Shown here one piece after another: positions 50,440-59,812 of a DNA stretch of 64,000 nt. How positions within the stretch are numbered: the stretch's first letter is position 1; every line of letters begins with the position of its first letter. The notes beneath the pieces were generated by a model. That model was not told the DNA's origin and ran no database searches. It worked only from the letters and a program-made list of their open reading frames with translations. The stretch is from Micromussa lordhowensis (Eukaryota; Cnidaria; Anthozoa; Scleractinia; Lobophylliidae). The translations under genes were made by a program, and so were the position numbers. The stretch covers positions 10,542,162 through 10,606,161 of the forward strand of contig OZ026597.1 of NCBI GenBank assembly GCA_964020085.1. The letters run 5' to 3'.

Positions 50440-50670
50440 TTCAAAGACTTAGTTAGAGAGAACTGTAAGAAATTCAGCAAGTTTGCCAATTTTTAAGAAG
50501 TGGCTTTTTTCTGCTTTTTATAATTAAGTTATAAATATTTTGATTTTAGCTCTATTTTTTTAGATTTTAATTGTATCAATGTTATATAATATATATCTAA
50601 GTATTAGCACCTCTATGTAAACCACTCTTAGTGATGGAGCTTCCTAATAAAAAGATTGTTATTATTAAAA
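50440..50670 (+). pseudogene. LINE 3' end remnant (CR1/L2-like)
   Basis: The plus strand reads ASLPIFKKWLFSAFYN then stop at 50527, like the last residues of CR1/L2-type ORF2, followed by a 3' UTR-like stretch ending in AAGATTGTTATTATTAAA. 5'-truncated; no RT core. Confidence 0.6.
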
Positions 50671-51901
50671 ACAAGGATAAAACAGTAATATAAGGAGGTG
50701 TCTTGTAAATGGACCAGAACAAGAAAGCTCAACATGAAACGGCACTGAGCCTGAGTTGGGCCTTCATGTTAACGAGAGACCATATGACTTGTGAATCATT
50801 ACAGATATATTTTTGGGAGGATAGGCATCTTTCTGGGTGAGTGATAAATTACACTGGGCAAGTGGATTTTGAGAGACACTCACCCAAATGGTATGGTGAG
50901 GGGTGCCAAAATTTTCCAAAAGTTTCCAAAACTGATTAGTCATAACAGAATTATATAATTATGTAAATAATTTAGAAAGTAAACAGGAGATAATACAGCA
51001 AATCAATGGAACCTGCAAAAGAGCAAACATGTCAAAGTGTTCGAACAGTAGGCATTATTAATAATGCCAACATGATGTTCAGGAACACTTTGGGCCTGAG
51101 CATGCTGGAATACACATTCTAACATTTTCTAGAGAGTACAATCATCCATGGTAAGCAAATGGAAATTATAGTCTCATACCTAGAACTACAGTATTAACAC
51201 TTTATCACTTACATGTAATTAAGGTACAACAAAACAAAACAGGCACATGTAGCTCGAGTGTGTTATTTTAGCAACAGCGGAATTTGAAAACTTTTTATCT
51301 TCCTGTTTACATGTGTTTTCAGCAGCTGCTGACATCTAAGTTACAAATAAAATATACTTGCATGTAAATTAAGGTGCATGAATAAATCTACTAGTACTAA
51401 AGAAGTCTGAATAATTTCTGCAAAACTATTATTTGGTCATTGGATTCTCACTCGGCAATCTTGTAAAACAGGATATTTATACAGTAGTTTTAAATGTGGC
51501 TAAATGTAATTTAGGCAAAGTTAACCTCAAAGCAATGCTCTCCTCGTGGATGCAGAAAGCTTGTCCTGCAGCTCCAGCAACAGTCAGGACAATACATGAC
51601 GCCTACACGCTGTCGTTGCTGTACGCGGGCGCCCAAAGCTTCGGGGCCGCCCAAGCTCTTCGCAGGGACACTTTGTGACCCCTACACGCAGCCTCGTGCT
51701 CACACGAGTTACATTCGCAGCTGGTTTGCGGGCGCCCAAAGCTTGGGGTGGCCCAAGCTCTAGCAGGGGCACTTGGTGTCCCTTACACGCAGTCTGGTGC
51801 TTGCACAAGTCAGTTTCGCTAGCTGTCACGCTCGCCAGTTCGCAGTTTTCGCTGTCTTTCACATTCTTCATTCGCTGTTCGCTTTGCATTTCTTGTCCGC
51901 C

Positions 51902-53188
51902 ATGGAGTTGGACGGAGTCACGACTAGGCAAACCAACAACAGCCTTTCGGCCAGCGTCTTCGAGCCTTCGACTTCGGGGCCGACTCCGCCATCTTCCTCG
52001 CCAGCTGTGTCAACTGGAGCGAACGCCATGTCTTCTCTGTCGGTCTCCATGCCGATCGATCCGACCTTCGTGGCAGCCGTCGCAAACGCTGTTCGCGTGG
52101 CACTTGCAGCCGAGAATGGCCTGCCATCGCCCACCAGCAGTTTACAAGCTTCGCAGAGCCTTCCAGCGGCTTCCTTGCCGGTTTCGGCTAATGTGCCTTC
52201 GACGTTTGGGGGCGTTCCGACAAGCACTGGCCTCGACCATCGGGCATCATCCTTTTTGGCGTTCGGAAACCCCGGCATCTATTCAAGCGCAAGCATGGTA
52301 CCGGTACCATCTCAAGGTAGGCCAGCATTTTCTGTTCCTTATTTTGTTTCTACGTTTGCTACGCCTCGCTCGGCAATTCCAACCCCTGCGATCGCCATGA
52401 GCCCTTTGCCTTCGCTGCCCACGTGTCTGGTCGTTTCGACTCCTGGCATTCTCCCGTCATTTCAACAAGACTTCGTGCTTCCTCCTGGCTTTCCTCCAGT
52501 CCCTGCCAAGTTGGTCAGCCAGATTATCGCAGGCAAGTACTTTGACCTCGACGATTTGCTCCCCGCAAACCTCTCCGAAGCAGAGAAGGAGCCGGAGTCA
52601 CGTGCGTACTTCGATGGCCATTTGGTCGTGACCCCTGCTGCCAAAAAGAGTCGCCGCAAGGTCGAAGATATCGTCGCGTGGTCAGAGACTTTTACTATTT
52701 ATTGTCTGATCCTGACTTCGTACTTCCCCCATCGCTGGAAGGACTTAACCACTTACAAGCTGCTAATTTTACGCACTCATCGCCACTTTAGTGGTCGTGC
52801 GTGGCGTAGTTACGACATCGCCTTTCGCCAGCACGCCGCCGCCTCAAAGCTCGTGGACTGGTCCTCAATGAACTCTGAACTGTTCAACTTCCATACAGCT
52901 GGGGCTTCAGTGCGCCCTGGTTCTGGTGGTTCGGCCTCTGATTCGCTTGAAGCTTCAGGAACGCCTGCATCGCAAGTAATCTGCAGATCATGGAACCGTG
53001 GTCGCTGCTCTTCGCAGTACTCTCATTGCAGATTTGCTCATCGGTGCAGCATCTGCGCGGGCTCCCATCGCCTTGTTGAGTGCTCACTGCGCACTGAGTC
53101 ATCATCAAGCAAAGACCGTAGGCGCAAGTCTCAGTCCCCACCCGCCACATCCTCCTCTTCCTCCAAAGCCAGTCGTCGTGAGAGATGA
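51902..53188 (+). CDS. Gag-like protein of retroelement copy 2
   Basis: 428 residues from the ATG at 51902 (MELDGVTTRQTNNSLSASVF), chosen for its match to the first element's Gag start and its GCCATGG context. The Ser/Pro/Ala-rich half is followed by LPPGFPPVPAKLVSQIIAGK, WSETFTIYCLILTSY and MNSELFNFHTAG, then a Cys/His finger (CRSWNRGRC, HCRFAHRCSICAGSHRLVEC) and a basic Ser-rich tail. Intact open frame. Probable role: nucleic-acid binding and particle formation, by analogy with DIRS/Ngaro Gag. Confidence 0.82.
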   Translation: MELDGVTTRQTNNSLSASVFEPSTSGPTPPSSSPAVSTGANAMSSLSVSMPIDPTFVAAVANAVRVALAAENGLPSPTSSLQASQSLPAASLPVSANVPSTFGGVPTSTGLDHRASSFLAFGNPGIYSSASMVPVPSQGRPAFSVPYFVSTFATPRSAIPTPAIAMSPLPSLPTCLVVSTPGILPSFQQDFVLPPGFPPVPAKLVSQIIAGKYFDLDDLLPANLSEAEKEPESRAYFDGHLVVTPAAKKSRRKVEDIVAWSETFTIYCLILTSYFPHRWKDLTTYKLLILRTHRHFSGRAWRSYDIAFRQHAAASKLVDWSSMNSELFNFHTAGASVRPGSGGSASDSLEASGTPASQVICRSWNRGRCSSQYSHCRFAHRCSICAGSHRLVECSLRTESSSSKDRRRKSQSPPATSSSSSKASRRER

Positions 53189-53367
53189 TATGTAGGCTCC
53201 TATCCTGGCCGTCACCCAGTGGCCCTTGCTTTGGTGCTTCTCAGGAACACTTTTAACAATTTAGTCTTAACTTACATTGCTCCGTTGCGTCCGTTAGGCA
53301 GTTTTGTTTGTGTTCCTACTAGGCTTAGGTATCCCTAGGATATTTCCCTTTTATCCTGAGCTCAGTT

Positions 53368-55143
53368 GTGACTTCTTTGTTGGCCGAATCGCTCGTTCAC
53401 GTTATATTTTCATTGTTGTCTCATCATAATAAAACTCTAGTTTTCTTTAGTCTGTTTGTTGTTCGCATTACGCATGCGTGTATGAAGCCCATATTTACCT
53501 CATTTTCCGTTCTCTCGCTCTCTACTCTAGCTGGCCCAGCACTACCTCCTGCTCACGCGGTTAGCCCCTTACATCCTGAGCAGTTTGCTCGCGAGTTATC
53601 CAGCCATCCGGATCAGCAGCGAGTCGCCTATGTCCTGCAGGGTCTCCGGCACGGGTTCAGGCTAGGCTTTCAGTCACCCCTTCAGCTTAAGCCAGCGTCT
53701 AGGAACAAACAGTCTGCCATCCTGCATGCTAATGTCATAGACAACTACCTGGCCAACGAGGTCATGCTCGGCAGGGTTGCGGGCCCCTTCCCCTTTCCCC
53801 CGCTACCCAATTTACAAATCAGCAGTTTTGGGGTTATTCCAAAAAGGGGTCAACCCAGCAAGTGGCGCCTGATTGTCGACCTCTCGTCCCCGGAGGGGTC
53901 TAGTGTTAATGATGGCATCGACCCTCAGGAGTTCACCCTCCAGTACATCAGATTGGACGAAGTAATACACATGGTTGCTCGATACGGTCCAGGGGCCCTG
54001 ATGGCCAAGTTTGACGATGAAGCGGCCTACCAGAATATAGCTGTCCATCCAGACGACCGATTTCTCCTTGGCATGAAATGGCGTGACCAGTATTACGTCG
54101 ATCTCACCTTGCCCTTTGGCCTTCGCTCGGCCCCCTTTATCTTCAACTCTGTGGCAGATATGGTGGAATGGATCCTCCTAAACCAGCACGCAGTTTCCGA
54201 CCTTCTGCATTACCTGGACAATTTTATCACGGCTGGTCCTCCACATTCTGCCCAGTGCGCTTACAACCTCTCCACTGCCTTAACAGTGTGCAAATCGCTC
54301 GGGTTACCTTTGCATCCCAACAAGTGCGTCGGTCCGACTACTACTCTGTCAGTCCTTGGTATCGAATTGGACTCAGTTCAGCAGGTTGCTCGCCTCCCGG
54401 AAGAGAAACTTGTGGCCTTGAAACAACTCATTGACACTTGGACTCAACGCAAATGGTGCAAGAAACGGGAACTCGAATCGCTCATTGGTCATTTACACCA
54501 CGCTGCTAAGGTGGTTTCGCCTGGTAGAACATTTCTTCGGAGACTAATTGATTTGCTTTGCTGCTTTCGGAGTAGGGACCATCCAATTCGCATCAACCAA
54601 GAGTTTCGTCAAGACTTGCTGTGGTGGCAGCGTTTTCTCTCTTCTTGGCATGGCGTGGGGTTCTGGCTGTATCCGGGCCTGTCACCAGTGGCCGACCTTG
54701 AAGTGACATCCGATGCTGCTGGCTCAGTTGGTTTTGGGGCATACTCCCAGGGCCAATGGTTTTACGGACCTTGGTCTCCTTTCCAGGCCGATCAGTCTAT
54801 TGCTTACAAGGAGCTGTTTCCTGTGGTCATCGCAGCGCATTTGTGGGGCTCTCTCTGGTCCCGTAAACACATCCTCTTTCGTTCTGACAACCAGGCTGTG
54901 GTGGCTCTTCTCTCCTCCAGGACTTCCAAGATACCCGTACTGATGAACCTACTCCGGGACCTTTTGCTGTCGGCTGCGCGTTGGGGGTTCTCTTTTTCCT
55001 CTACCCATGTCCCGGGCATTCAGAACAATGTTGCTATTTCTCTCTTTCGTTGGCAGGAATTCCGCCGCCTGGCCCCGGAGGCCCAGCTGGTCCCGTGTCC
55101 TATTCCTCAGATTCTGTTGGACAGCTTAATACCTCCTTATTAG
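53368..55143 (+). CDS. Reverse transcriptase-RNase H of retroelement copy 2, catalytically defective
   Basis: 591-residue open frame; the true start may be later, since the first 60 or so residues are unlike copy 1. RT motifs: SSFGVIPKRGQPSKWRLIVD, motif A AKFDDEAAYQN (Asp kept), LPFGLRSAPFIFNSVADMVE, motif C YLDN where the family has YLDD. RNase H: TSDAAGSVGFGA, IAYKELFPVV and FRSDNQAVVALL keep their acidic residues, but the last, VADALSR in copy 1, is VAISLFR here and lacks the Asp. So both activities are probably lost although the frame is intact. Confidence 0.85.
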   Translation: MTSLLAESLVHVIFSLLSHHNKTLVFFSLFVVRITHACMKPIFTSFSVLSLSTLAGPALPPAHAVSPLHPEQFARELSSHPDQQRVAYVLQGLRHGFRLGFQSPLQLKPASRNKQSAILHANVIDNYLANEVMLGRVAGPFPFPPLPNLQISSFGVIPKRGQPSKWRLIVDLSSPEGSSVNDGIDPQEFTLQYIRLDEVIHMVARYGPGALMAKFDDEAAYQNIAVHPDDRFLLGMKWRDQYYVDLTLPFGLRSAPFIFNSVADMVEWILLNQHAVSDLLHYLDNFITAGPPHSAQCAYNLSTALTVCKSLGLPLHPNKCVGPTTTLSVLGIELDSVQQVARLPEEKLVALKQLIDTWTQRKWCKKRELESLIGHLHHAAKVVSPGRTFLRRLIDLLCCFRSRDHPIRINQEFRQDLLWWQRFLSSWHGVGFWLYPGLSPVADLEVTSDAAGSVGFGAYSQGQWFYGPWSPFQADQSIAYKELFPVVIAAHLWGSLWSRKHILFRSDNQAVVALLSSRTSKIPVLMNLLRDLLLSAARWGFSFSSTHVPGIQNNVAISLFRWQEFRRLAPEAQLVPCPIPQILLDSLIPPY

Positions 55144-56072
55144 AGGATCGATGCCGGCATTTTCTGGTTCAGGGTCTGGCTCCGTCGACGCGCAAGTCGT
55201 ATGCTTCTGGTCAACGCAAATTCTATGACTTTTGCCTTCACGCAGGCAGGCTTCACCAGAATGGGTCTCCATGTCCAGCGGAGGAGTGGACTTTGTGCTT
55301 GTTCGTTTCCTTCCTAGCAGACTCTGTCCAGCATTCATCGATCAAGGTGTACCTTTCAGCTGTGTGCTCACTTCATATTGAGCAAGGCTTTCCCGATCCT
55401 TTAATCAACTGTTTGCGTTTGCAACGAGTTTTGCGAGGGATTAAGCGCTCCCAAGGTTCGCCAGCAGCCCAACGTCTCCCTGTCACAGATCGTATCCTCT
55501 TTGTCATTCATCAGGCTTTGGACCTGTCTTCGTTCGACCATTGCAGGTTCTGGGCAGCGTGCACCTTTCTGCATTCAGCTGAGTTTACCGTTTCGAATCT
55601 TGCCAGTTTTTCCCCTGAGTATCATTTGTCGGTGTCTGATGTTGCAGTGGATTCTCACACTTCACCGTCTTGCTTACGCATTTGGATCAAAGCATCCAAG
55701 ACAGATCCCTTTCGGAAAGGTTGCTTCGTTCACATTGGCCTGGCCCGGTCTCCGCTCTGCGCGGTCCAAGCCATGCTCTCCTATTTATCCCGGCGGGGGG
55801 AGGAACCTGGCCCTTTATTTGTGCTCAAGTCTGGCCAACCGCTATCTCGTGCAGTGTTGACGAACTGGCTAAGACAAATCCTGTCGACGGCTGGAATCTC
55901 AGGCAACTTCTCTAGCCACAGCTTTCGTATCGGGGCAGCCACGGTCGCAGCGCACAACGGTGTGCCCGATCACCTTATTCAAGCCTTGGGCCACTGGACC
56001 AGTAATGCATATCAGTTGTATATCAGAACCCCTTCCGAGGCGCTCGCTGGTCTGTCCAATCGTCTGGCTTAA
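54981..56072 (+). CDS. Tyrosine recombinase of retroelement copy 2, catalytic Arg lost
   Basis: Open frame overlapping the end of RT-RNase H in another frame; the homologous part starts near 55160 (LAPSTRKSYASGQRKFYDFC). SSHSFRIGAATVAA (H-x-x-R), LGHWTSNAYQLYIR (His/Trp position and Tyr) are present. The first catalytic region reads WAACTFLHSAEFTV where copy 1 has WAACCLGFFGFLRVGEFTV: five residues are missing and Arg I is His. The protein should still fold at its C-terminus but not cleave DNA normally. Confidence 0.85.
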   Translation: MGVLFFLYPCPGHSEQCCYFSLSLAGIPPPGPGGPAGPVSYSSDSVGQLNTSLLEDRCRHFLVQGLAPSTRKSYASGQRKFYDFCLHAGRLHQNGSPCPAEEWTLCLFVSFLADSVQHSSIKVYLSAVCSLHIEQGFPDPLINCLRLQRVLRGIKRSQGSPAAQRLPVTDRILFVIHQALDLSSFDHCRFWAACTFLHSAEFTVSNLASFSPEYHLSVSDVAVDSHTSPSCLRIWIKASKTDPFRKGCFVHIGLARSPLCAVQAMLSYLSRRGEEPGPLFVLKSGQPLSRAVLTNWLRQILSTAGISGNFSSHSFRIGAATVAAHNGVPDHLIQALGHWTSNAYQLYIRTPSEALAGLSNRLA

Positions 56073-56310
56073 TTGTGGTCCTGGCCTGTTCTTTTTTCAC
56101 CCAGGCAATGGTCTGAGAGTATGCAAATAGTTTCCCAGGACTCGTATTACAGCCGGGTTTTGGATTGCAGCGTCCTGCCGGATGATTTGGTAAGCGTTAG
56201 CCTTGCTCGCAGGTGGGTGGGTGCCTGGTGCTTGGGGTTTTTGGAGTCGGAGGTCCCACGTTCCCTGTCCGCTGGCCCCTCCTTTTCAAGCACCATGTAA
56301 TTCGGAGGTC

Positions 56311-56975
56311 TGGGTGGTGGCCGCTTCTGGGTTGCCATGGTTACCTCCTTCCTCGCTTAGCTTGGCCCGGCTCCACCAACCTTGAGACACCAGCGCCCAC
56401 GCTCATCTATTGTTGATGAGTTTAAATGTGGCTAAATGTAATTTAGGCAAAGTTAACCTCAAAGCAATGCTCTCCTCGTGGATGCAGAAAGCTTGTCCTG
56501 CAGCTCCAGCAACAGTCAGGACACTTACACGCTGTCGTTGCTGTACGCGGGCGCCCAAAGCTTCGGGGCCGCCCAAGCTCTTCGCAGGGACACCTTGTGA
56601 CCCCTACACGCAGCCTCAAGCTCACACGAGTTACATTCGCAGCTGGTTCGCGGGCGCCCAAAGCTTGGGGTGGCCCAAGCTCTAGCAGGGGCTTTTGGTG
56701 TCCCTTACACGCAGTCTGGTGCTTGCACGAGTCAGTTTCGCTAGCTGTCACGCTCGCCAGTTCGCAAATTTCGCCCATCCCACCCGCCCGTGGGTTGGTT
56801 CCAGCTGTGTGTGGTTGGTAAGTATTCCACTGAGTCCTTAAGTGTGACGGTGCCTCTTGGTGGGTGGTGGCCGCTTCCGGGTTGCCATGGTTACCTCCTT
56901 CCTCGCTTAGCTTGGCCCGGCTCCACCAACCTTGAGACACCAGCGCCCACGCTCATCTATTGTTGATGAGTTTAA
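56311..56975 (+). repeat. Split direct repeats B1-A2-B2 of retroelement copy 2
   Basis: B1 56311-56425 and B2 56861-56975 start TGGGTGGTGGCCGCTT and end GATGAGTTTAA. A2 (from 56426, ATGTGGCTAAATGTAATTTA) repeats A1 at 51494 with a small deletion (the ATACATGACG stretch of A1 is absent). Equal B lengths support these limits. Confidence 0.87.
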
Positions 56976-58496
56976 ATTAATGTTATATTGTGACTTTGTA
57001 TTGAGATTGATCGACTGAAGATTTTACCGAGTTTTAAATAAAATGAATGAATGACTAAATTATTGTGAATACTTTTAGAAATGAGAAACATTACTTTTGG
57101 TAGCTTGCTTTCTTGCACTGTTTGTATACTCTTTGTTCAGTTTCAGCATTGAAACAATGAAAGATTCTTCATATCCATGTAATACTGGACTGCTTACGGT
57201 CTTGATCATTAATCTAAGACAGTTTTCATTTAAAGGTAATTAGTGGTAACACAAAAAAGATTTCGGAATACGGTATACTATAAAACAATGTGAACAGAAG
57301 TCAAAGTAAGAGAAAACAATTAAACTTGCAGCCATTTGTAGCAAAGGAATACATCACCAGAAATAGCCACAATCCTTCTGACATCCTGGGGCAGATACAG
57401 GAGTTTAGAGAAGGGGGTTCAAGATAGGGCTCCGGGAGCATCCTCCCCCTGAAAAGTTTTAAAATTTGAAGTCCTTGGGAATGGGATTTCTGGCATTCTG
57501 AGCCCAAGTCAGAGGTTTTTTTAATTTAGGAGATTCAACCGAATCCCCCCCCCCCCCACCCCGTCACCATAGATCTGCCCCAGACATCCAACGGTTACTT
57601 TTTAGTCAGGTGAGGCCGACTTTAAATTTACCCTGCATTTCTCCACAAAACTCAGTCATGTGCAATGGGGAAGACGGCAGACCCTTCATAAAGGTTCAAC
57701 CTTCATTCCGCGATGTCGAAGTCGATACATCGATTATCTTAACAAATGGTGTAATCTTTTCTACGCTCAAACATACAGACCCACACACCGCTCGCGGTAG
57801 ATCCACTCAAAAAGATGGCGTGTGTTATGATCATATATTTCGAAACGGGTCGTTCGGTGAACTCAAAATAGCAAAAGATTCGAATGATTTATCGGATTTT
57901 GCGATGGTCTTACAGAATCATACCAGAAATCAAATGAGTTCTCAGTGAACAAAAAATGTGGACAGAAAGTTGCTACAGACGACAGAACATTTACTGATCA
58001 AGACAAGGTGCGTTGTATTCAACTCTAGGAAGCGACTACCAAGATGCCACGTTGAACTGCGAAAGTGGCTTTCATCAGAGTGAGAATAACATAAGCTTAA
58101 TTGTCATAAGCTTAGGTCTAGTTATATAACATCTATCTTGATTACTGGCCAAGATTACATTCGCTATGTTTTTGCTCAAACTGAGTATATTATCCGCTGC
58201 TATTTTTCTCTTTGTTTCATTAGTTTTGTCGCTTTTATGCGTATATTATATTCGCATGTTGTGCAGGCATGTTTGTTTCGTATCAAATAACGTGGTGGCA
58301 GATGAATGTGATCACATGGTATTGGACAAGACAGCACTATGTATGGATACCCTATGTATACAACAAAAGTGTGACAAACAAGCGTTGTGTGTACAACAAA
58401 TTCATATTGCAAAGGAAATAAAATTCAGGTCTCGTTACATGATGTTTGTTTATCACTGTAATATTAACAATCCTGAGTACCATGTGCATCAGCCGT
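56976..58496. other. No recognised gene; short ORFs only
   Basis: Contains a poly-C run near 57547 and two unsupported ORFs. The frame at 57610-57948 has no recognisable motif. Confidence 0.5.
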
Positions 58497-58546
58497 TGAT
58501 ATCAGACATTGATAAGTTTATTTTAGCCCTGTTTATTGTTCGATAG
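58166..58546 (+). CDS. Unrecognised 126-residue ORF with N-terminal hydrophobic segment
   Basis: The N-terminus MFLLKLSILSAAIFLFVSLV could be a signal peptide or membrane anchor, followed by a cysteine-containing part (LCMDTLCIQQKCDKQALCVQ). The 3' end runs into a tandem repeat array, which argues against a conserved gene. I do not recognise it; likely a chance ORF. Confidence 0.15.
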   Translation: MFLLKLSILSAAIFLFVSLVLSLLCVYYIRMLCRHVCFVSNNVVADECDHMVLDKTALCMDTLCIQQKCDKQALCVQQIHIAKEIKFRSRYMMFVYHCNINNPEYHVHQPLISDIDKFILALFIVR

Positions 58547-58970
58547 ACCTGAAATCTTAAGTAATCTAAATATTGTTTATGAAAGCTGTCATTCTCTGGC
58601 TCGCCATAAATACCTCCAAGGTGGTCAGCAGGAGTTTTTCTTTATCATATTTTGCAGCATTCATTATCAGACATTGATATCAGCCGTTGATATCAGACAT
58701 TGATATGTTTACTTTAGCCCTGTTTATTGTTCGATAGACCTGAAATCTTAAGTAATCAAAGTTTTGTTTATGAAAGCCATCCTCGCCACCAATAGCTCCA
58801 AGGAGGTCAACAGCAGTTTTTCAGTATTGTATTTTTCAGTATTCGCTATCAGAGGTTGATATCAGACATTGATACGTTTCTTTTAGCCTTGTTTATTGTT
58901 TCATTAGAATTAAAATCCAAAGTAATCAAAGTTTTGTTTATGAACGCCGTAGCTCTCTAGCTTGCTATTA
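58497..58970. repeat. Tandem array, about 2.5 units of 170-190 bp
   Basis: Units share TTTTAGCCCTGTTTATTGTT, AGTAATCAAAGTTTTGTTTA and ATATCAGACATTGATA, at about 58508, 58700 and 58869. Directly abuts the TTAA-flanked MITE at 58972. Confidence 0.75.
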
Positions 58971-58971
58971 A

Positions 58972-59409
58972 CCGGGCACAGTAAATCAAACCCAATCAAA
59001 CTAAATTTCAATCGAACTCAATCGGTGAACTCAATCGAACTCAATCGGTGGATTGAGTTCGGCAATCAAACGAAATCCAACTCACCGAAAAGAAAAAAAA
59101 TCAATCGAACCCTTTCAAACGTTCGATTTTCGAACTCGTGATTTATGTAAAACAGACATTGAAAATCCCTTACCAGATCTTAGAAGCTTGAGTTACTTCA
59201 GCCCTGAGTGAAGCGCACATGTTTTTCGTAAACAAAGAAATTCCGCAGAAATGGCTTCAGATGCGTTGTGGATCGTAAGCTTCAAATGTATAGTCAAAGA
59301 CTACCAGGAATGCCGCTTTAACATCAAGGATGGCAAAGTTTTTAGGGTTTTTAGTTTTTTGAGTTCGATTGATTTCGATTTTCGAACCTTTGATTCACTA
59401 TGCCGGGTA
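58972..59409. mobile_element. MITE flanked by TTAA with CAATCGAACT-rich arms
   Basis: The ends CCGGGCACAGTAAATCAAA and TTTGATTCACTATGCCGGG are inverted, each beside TTAA (58968-58971 and 59410-59413). Internal AATCGAACTCAATCGGTG repeats are near the left arm. Non-coding. Confidence 0.7.
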
Positions 59410-59749
59410 TTAATACCTCCTAGAATGTAAAACAATCAGAGAACACTCTTCCCATGTGTTAACCATTGAGTTGTAAATATTTTGGTTACGTTGTCTTATA
59501 ACTACGGTGTATTTACGATCAGCCGAGTAAAACAATAAGTAGTGTGGTTCACTAATAGTTTTCATGTACGGTTAATAAAATTTTGCTGGTTGAAAATAAA
59601 ACATGAAAATTCACTTCAACTTGCATATTTCTGTATACAGTCGAACCTTATTATTATATATTATTATTATTTTATAACATTTACTTGTAGTATAAAAGAT
59701 GCTCTATACCTTTTAGAGTACTGACCCAAAACATATATCACAGTGTGTT

Positions 59750-59812
59750 CAACCTTGGTCCCAGGGCCTTTTCCCTACCCACGCCATGGAAAATGCCCTA
59801 GGAATGAGGTTG
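59750..59812. repeat. Foldback of the AACCT-CCCAGGG family
   Basis: CAACCTTGGTCCCAGGGCCT at the left against CCCTAGGAATGAGGTTG at the right, with a short loop containing GCCATGG. Mismatched arms suggest an older copy. Confidence 0.7.

Larger units (their letters stand above)
48440..51490. other. No gene recognised between semaphorin exon and retroelement copy 2
   Basis: Probably further semaphorin intron. It contains two small foldbacks and a LINE 3' end, listed separately. I see no exon with a signal peptide here on the minus strand. Confidence 0.5.
51494..56975 (+). mobile_element. DIRS-order (Ngaro/PAT-like) tyrosine-recombinase retrotransposon, copy 2
   Basis: Layout A1 (51494 to about 51853), ORFs, B1 (56311-56425), A2 (56426 to about 56774), B2 (56861-56975). 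B1 and B2 are both 115 bp. It encodes Gag, RT-RNase H and tyrosine recombinase, related to but clearly diverged from copy 1 (different repeats, different Gag N-terminus), so a separate family. Both lie on the plus strand. A1 has an internal tandem of about 125-bp GCGGGCGCCCAAAGCTT units. All three enzyme domains have lost catalytic residues, so it is immobile on its own. Confidence 0.88.

Noticed and set aside
57610..57948. 112-residue plus-strand ORF
   Set aside because: No recognisable motif, low-information composition and no neighbouring exon evidence.
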